From Candidatus Bipolaricaulota bacterium (GTDB lineage Bacteria; Bipolaricaulota; Bipolaricaulia; Bipolaricaulales; Bipolaricaulaceae): a stretch of 6,785 nucleotides of DNA. The stretch lies in NCBI GenBank assembly GCA_027027485.1, contig JALVLL010000269.1, forward strand, positions 1-6,785, in the 5' to 3' direction. This document shows, one piece after another, positions 5,916 to 6,785 of this stretch. A model generated the notes under the pieces. The model was not told where the DNA came from. It saw nothing but the letters and a program-made list of their open reading frames with translations, and searched no databases. A program made the position numbers and the translations under genes. The number at the start of each line of letters is the position of its first letter. Position 1 is the first letter of the stretch.

Positions 5916-6700
5916 AGGCCCTGGTTTCCCTCCGGGACGTGTGGGTGGAGGTCGGGGGGCATACCGTCCTCGAGGCGGTCACCATGGAGGTGGGCGAGGG
6001 CGAGTTCGTGAGCGTGGTGGGGCCGAACGGGGCCGGTAAAACAACGCTCCTCAAGACGATCCTCGGCCTCATAAGGCCGAGCCGCGGCGAGGTGCGGGTA
6101 TTCGGGAAGCCCCCTTGGGAGCTTTCCCGGAAAGAAAGAGCCCGGATCGGCTACCTCCCCCAGATCCAGGAGATTGATCCGTCCTTCCCCCTGCGGGCCA
6201 TGGACGTGGTCCTCACGGGCCTCTACGGGGTCCTCGGGTATGTACGCCGGCCCTCCAAGCGGGAGCGGGAGGCGGCCCTGGAGGCCATGGAGCTCGTGGG
6301 GGTGAGGGATCTCGCCGACCGCCCCATCGGGGAGCTTTCGGGGGGGCAAAGGCAACGGGTCTTCCTCGCCCGGGCATTGGTGGGGAGACCGGAGCTCCTC
6401 CTTTTGGACGAGCCCACTACCGGGGTCGATCCCGCGGCGAGTGAGGATTTCTACGGGCTCCTGCGGCGCATCCAGGAAGGGGGCGTCACCATCCTCATGG
6501 TGACCCACGACGTGGGGGTGGTCTCCCGATACGTGGACAAGGTGGCGTGCATCAACAGGTCGCTTGTCGTCCACGGCCGCCCGGAGGAGGTCCTCACGGA
6601 CGAGGCCCTGGCGGAGATGTACGGGTGCTCCGCGCTCTTCTTCCACCACGGACGCGCCCCCCACATGGTGGTCCGCTTCCACAGGAAGGAAGGGAAGTGA
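5912..6700 (+). CDS. znuC: zinc-type metal ABC transporter ATP-binding protein
   Basis: A 262-aa cytoplasmic ATPase subunit of the metal importer. All motifs of an active ABC ATPase are present: Walker A G37-PNGAGK43-TT, Q-loop Q84 (YLPQ), signature LSGGQRQRV (142-150), Walker B LLLLD166-E167, D-loop GVDP (171-174) and switch H199 (VTHD). The DPSFPLRAMDVV block after the Q-loop is typical of Mn/Zn ATPases. The C-terminal tail has C213 and C239 and four His (245, 246, 251, 257); ATPases of this family often end in His-rich tails, whose role is unclear. It overlaps the binding protein by ATGA and the permease by GTGA, so the three are made together and should form one complex. Length is normal for the family and nothing is broken. 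The metal is inferred from the binding protein, not from this subunit. Confidence 0.93.
   Translation: MKALVSLRDVWVEVGGHTVLEAVTMEVGEGEFVSVVGPNGAGKTTLLKTILGLIRPSRGEVRVFGKPPWELSRKERARIGYLPQIQEIDPSFPLRAMDVVLTGLYGVLGYVRRPSKREREAALEAMELVGVRDLADRPIGELSGGQRQRVFLARALVGRPELLLLDEPTTGVDPAASEDFYGLLRRIQEGGVTILMVTHDVGVVSRYVDKVACINRSLVVHGRPEEVLTDEALAEMYGCSALFFHHGRAPHMVVRFHRKEGK
6683..6694 (+). promoter_or_regulatory. purine-rich ribosome site for the permease
   Basis: AGGAAGGAAGGG, in the last codons of the ATPase gene, offers overlapping Shine-Dalgarno registers before the GTG at 6697. It favours that start over the in-frame ATG at 6721. Confidence 0.5.
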
Positions 6701-6785
6701 GCTTCCTGGCTTACGCCTTCATGCAGCGGGCCCTCATCGCCGGGGCCCTCATCGGGGCCACCGCCGGGGCGGTGGGGGTGTATGT
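6697..6785 (+). CDS. znuB: metal ABC transporter permease, N-terminal fragment (cut by window edge)
   Basis: Only the first 29 codons are present. Translated from the GTG at 6697-6699 they read SFLAYAFMQRALIAGALIGA onward, which matches the opening of ABC-3 (ZnuB/MntB-type) permeases: an F-M-Q-R-A-L block running into a Gly/Ala-rich first membrane helix (about residues 11-29). Such subunits form the membrane channel that receives metal from the binding protein and is driven by the ATPase. The start overlaps the ATPase stop as GTGA, the same coupling as at the previous junction. An alternative in-frame ATG at 6721-6723 would remove eight residues that the family normally keeps. The rest lies to the right of the window. 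Confidence 0.85.
   Translation, partial: MSFLAYAFMQRALIAGALIGATAGAVGVY

Noticed and set aside
5879..6682. 267-codon open frame on the minus strand opposite the ATPase
   Set aside because: It lies fully antisense to a gene with every ABC motif, has low-complexity Pro/Arg/His-rich composition and matches no family. High GC leaves few stops in the shadow frame.
6721..6723. ATG as the permease start
   Set aside because: It would drop the residues that precede F-M-Q-R-A in the family and lose the GTGA coupling and the purine-rich ribosome site.

Overview
The window is GC-rich bacterial DNA. It has Shine-Dalgarno sites, Sec signal peptides, tightly packed genes and a mix of ATG, GTG and TTG starts. 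It looks like ordinary chromosome with no phage, transposon or CRISPR material. The host is uncertain. High GC, a bacterial geranylgeranyl-reductase-family flavoprotein and non-ATG starts would suit a deep-branching, possibly thermophilic lineage such as Bipolaricaulota, but nothing here proves that.

Layout from left to right. A VIT/von Willebrand A domain protein on the + strand (1-1893) fills the left side; its N-terminal part probably lies outside the window. It converges on a minus-strand FAD-dependent geranylgeranyl-reductase-family oxidoreductase (1912-3054) across an 18-nt gap. A 134-nt divergent spacer (3055-3188) with a candidate promoter and a start-deciding Shine-Dalgarno leads into a + strand run: a ten-helix CaCA-type Na+/Ca2+ exchanger (TTG start, 3189-4181), an exported cysteine-rich protein of unknown function (4244-5017), and a zinc-type ABC importer. 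The importer consists of a binding protein (5085-5915), an ATPase (5912-6700) and the first 29 codons of a permease (from 6697, cut by the window edge).

How they work together. The last three genes overlap by 4 nt at each junction (ATGA, GTGA), so they form a translationally coupled znuABC-like operon. The binding protein captures metal outside the membrane, the permease carries it across and the ATPase drives the cycle. The three ligand histidines plus an aspartate favour zinc, although the His-rich loop of classical ZnuA is absent. Calcium exchange, the exported cysteine-rich protein and metal import share one strand with short gaps and may be co-transcribed, but no promoter or terminator was seen that settles this.

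The most interesting non-coding signal is an imperfect inverted repeat at 5052-5084. It would fold the binding-protein leader into a 10-bp stem that buries the Shine-Dalgarno and ends directly against the ATG, and is a candidate translational switch or operator. The most interesting protein is the exported cysteine-rich one with two FG-GAP-like calcium-loop motifs and an SGGAHCC motif. No wholly new multi-gene system was recognised. No stretch longer than 300 bases lacks a gene.
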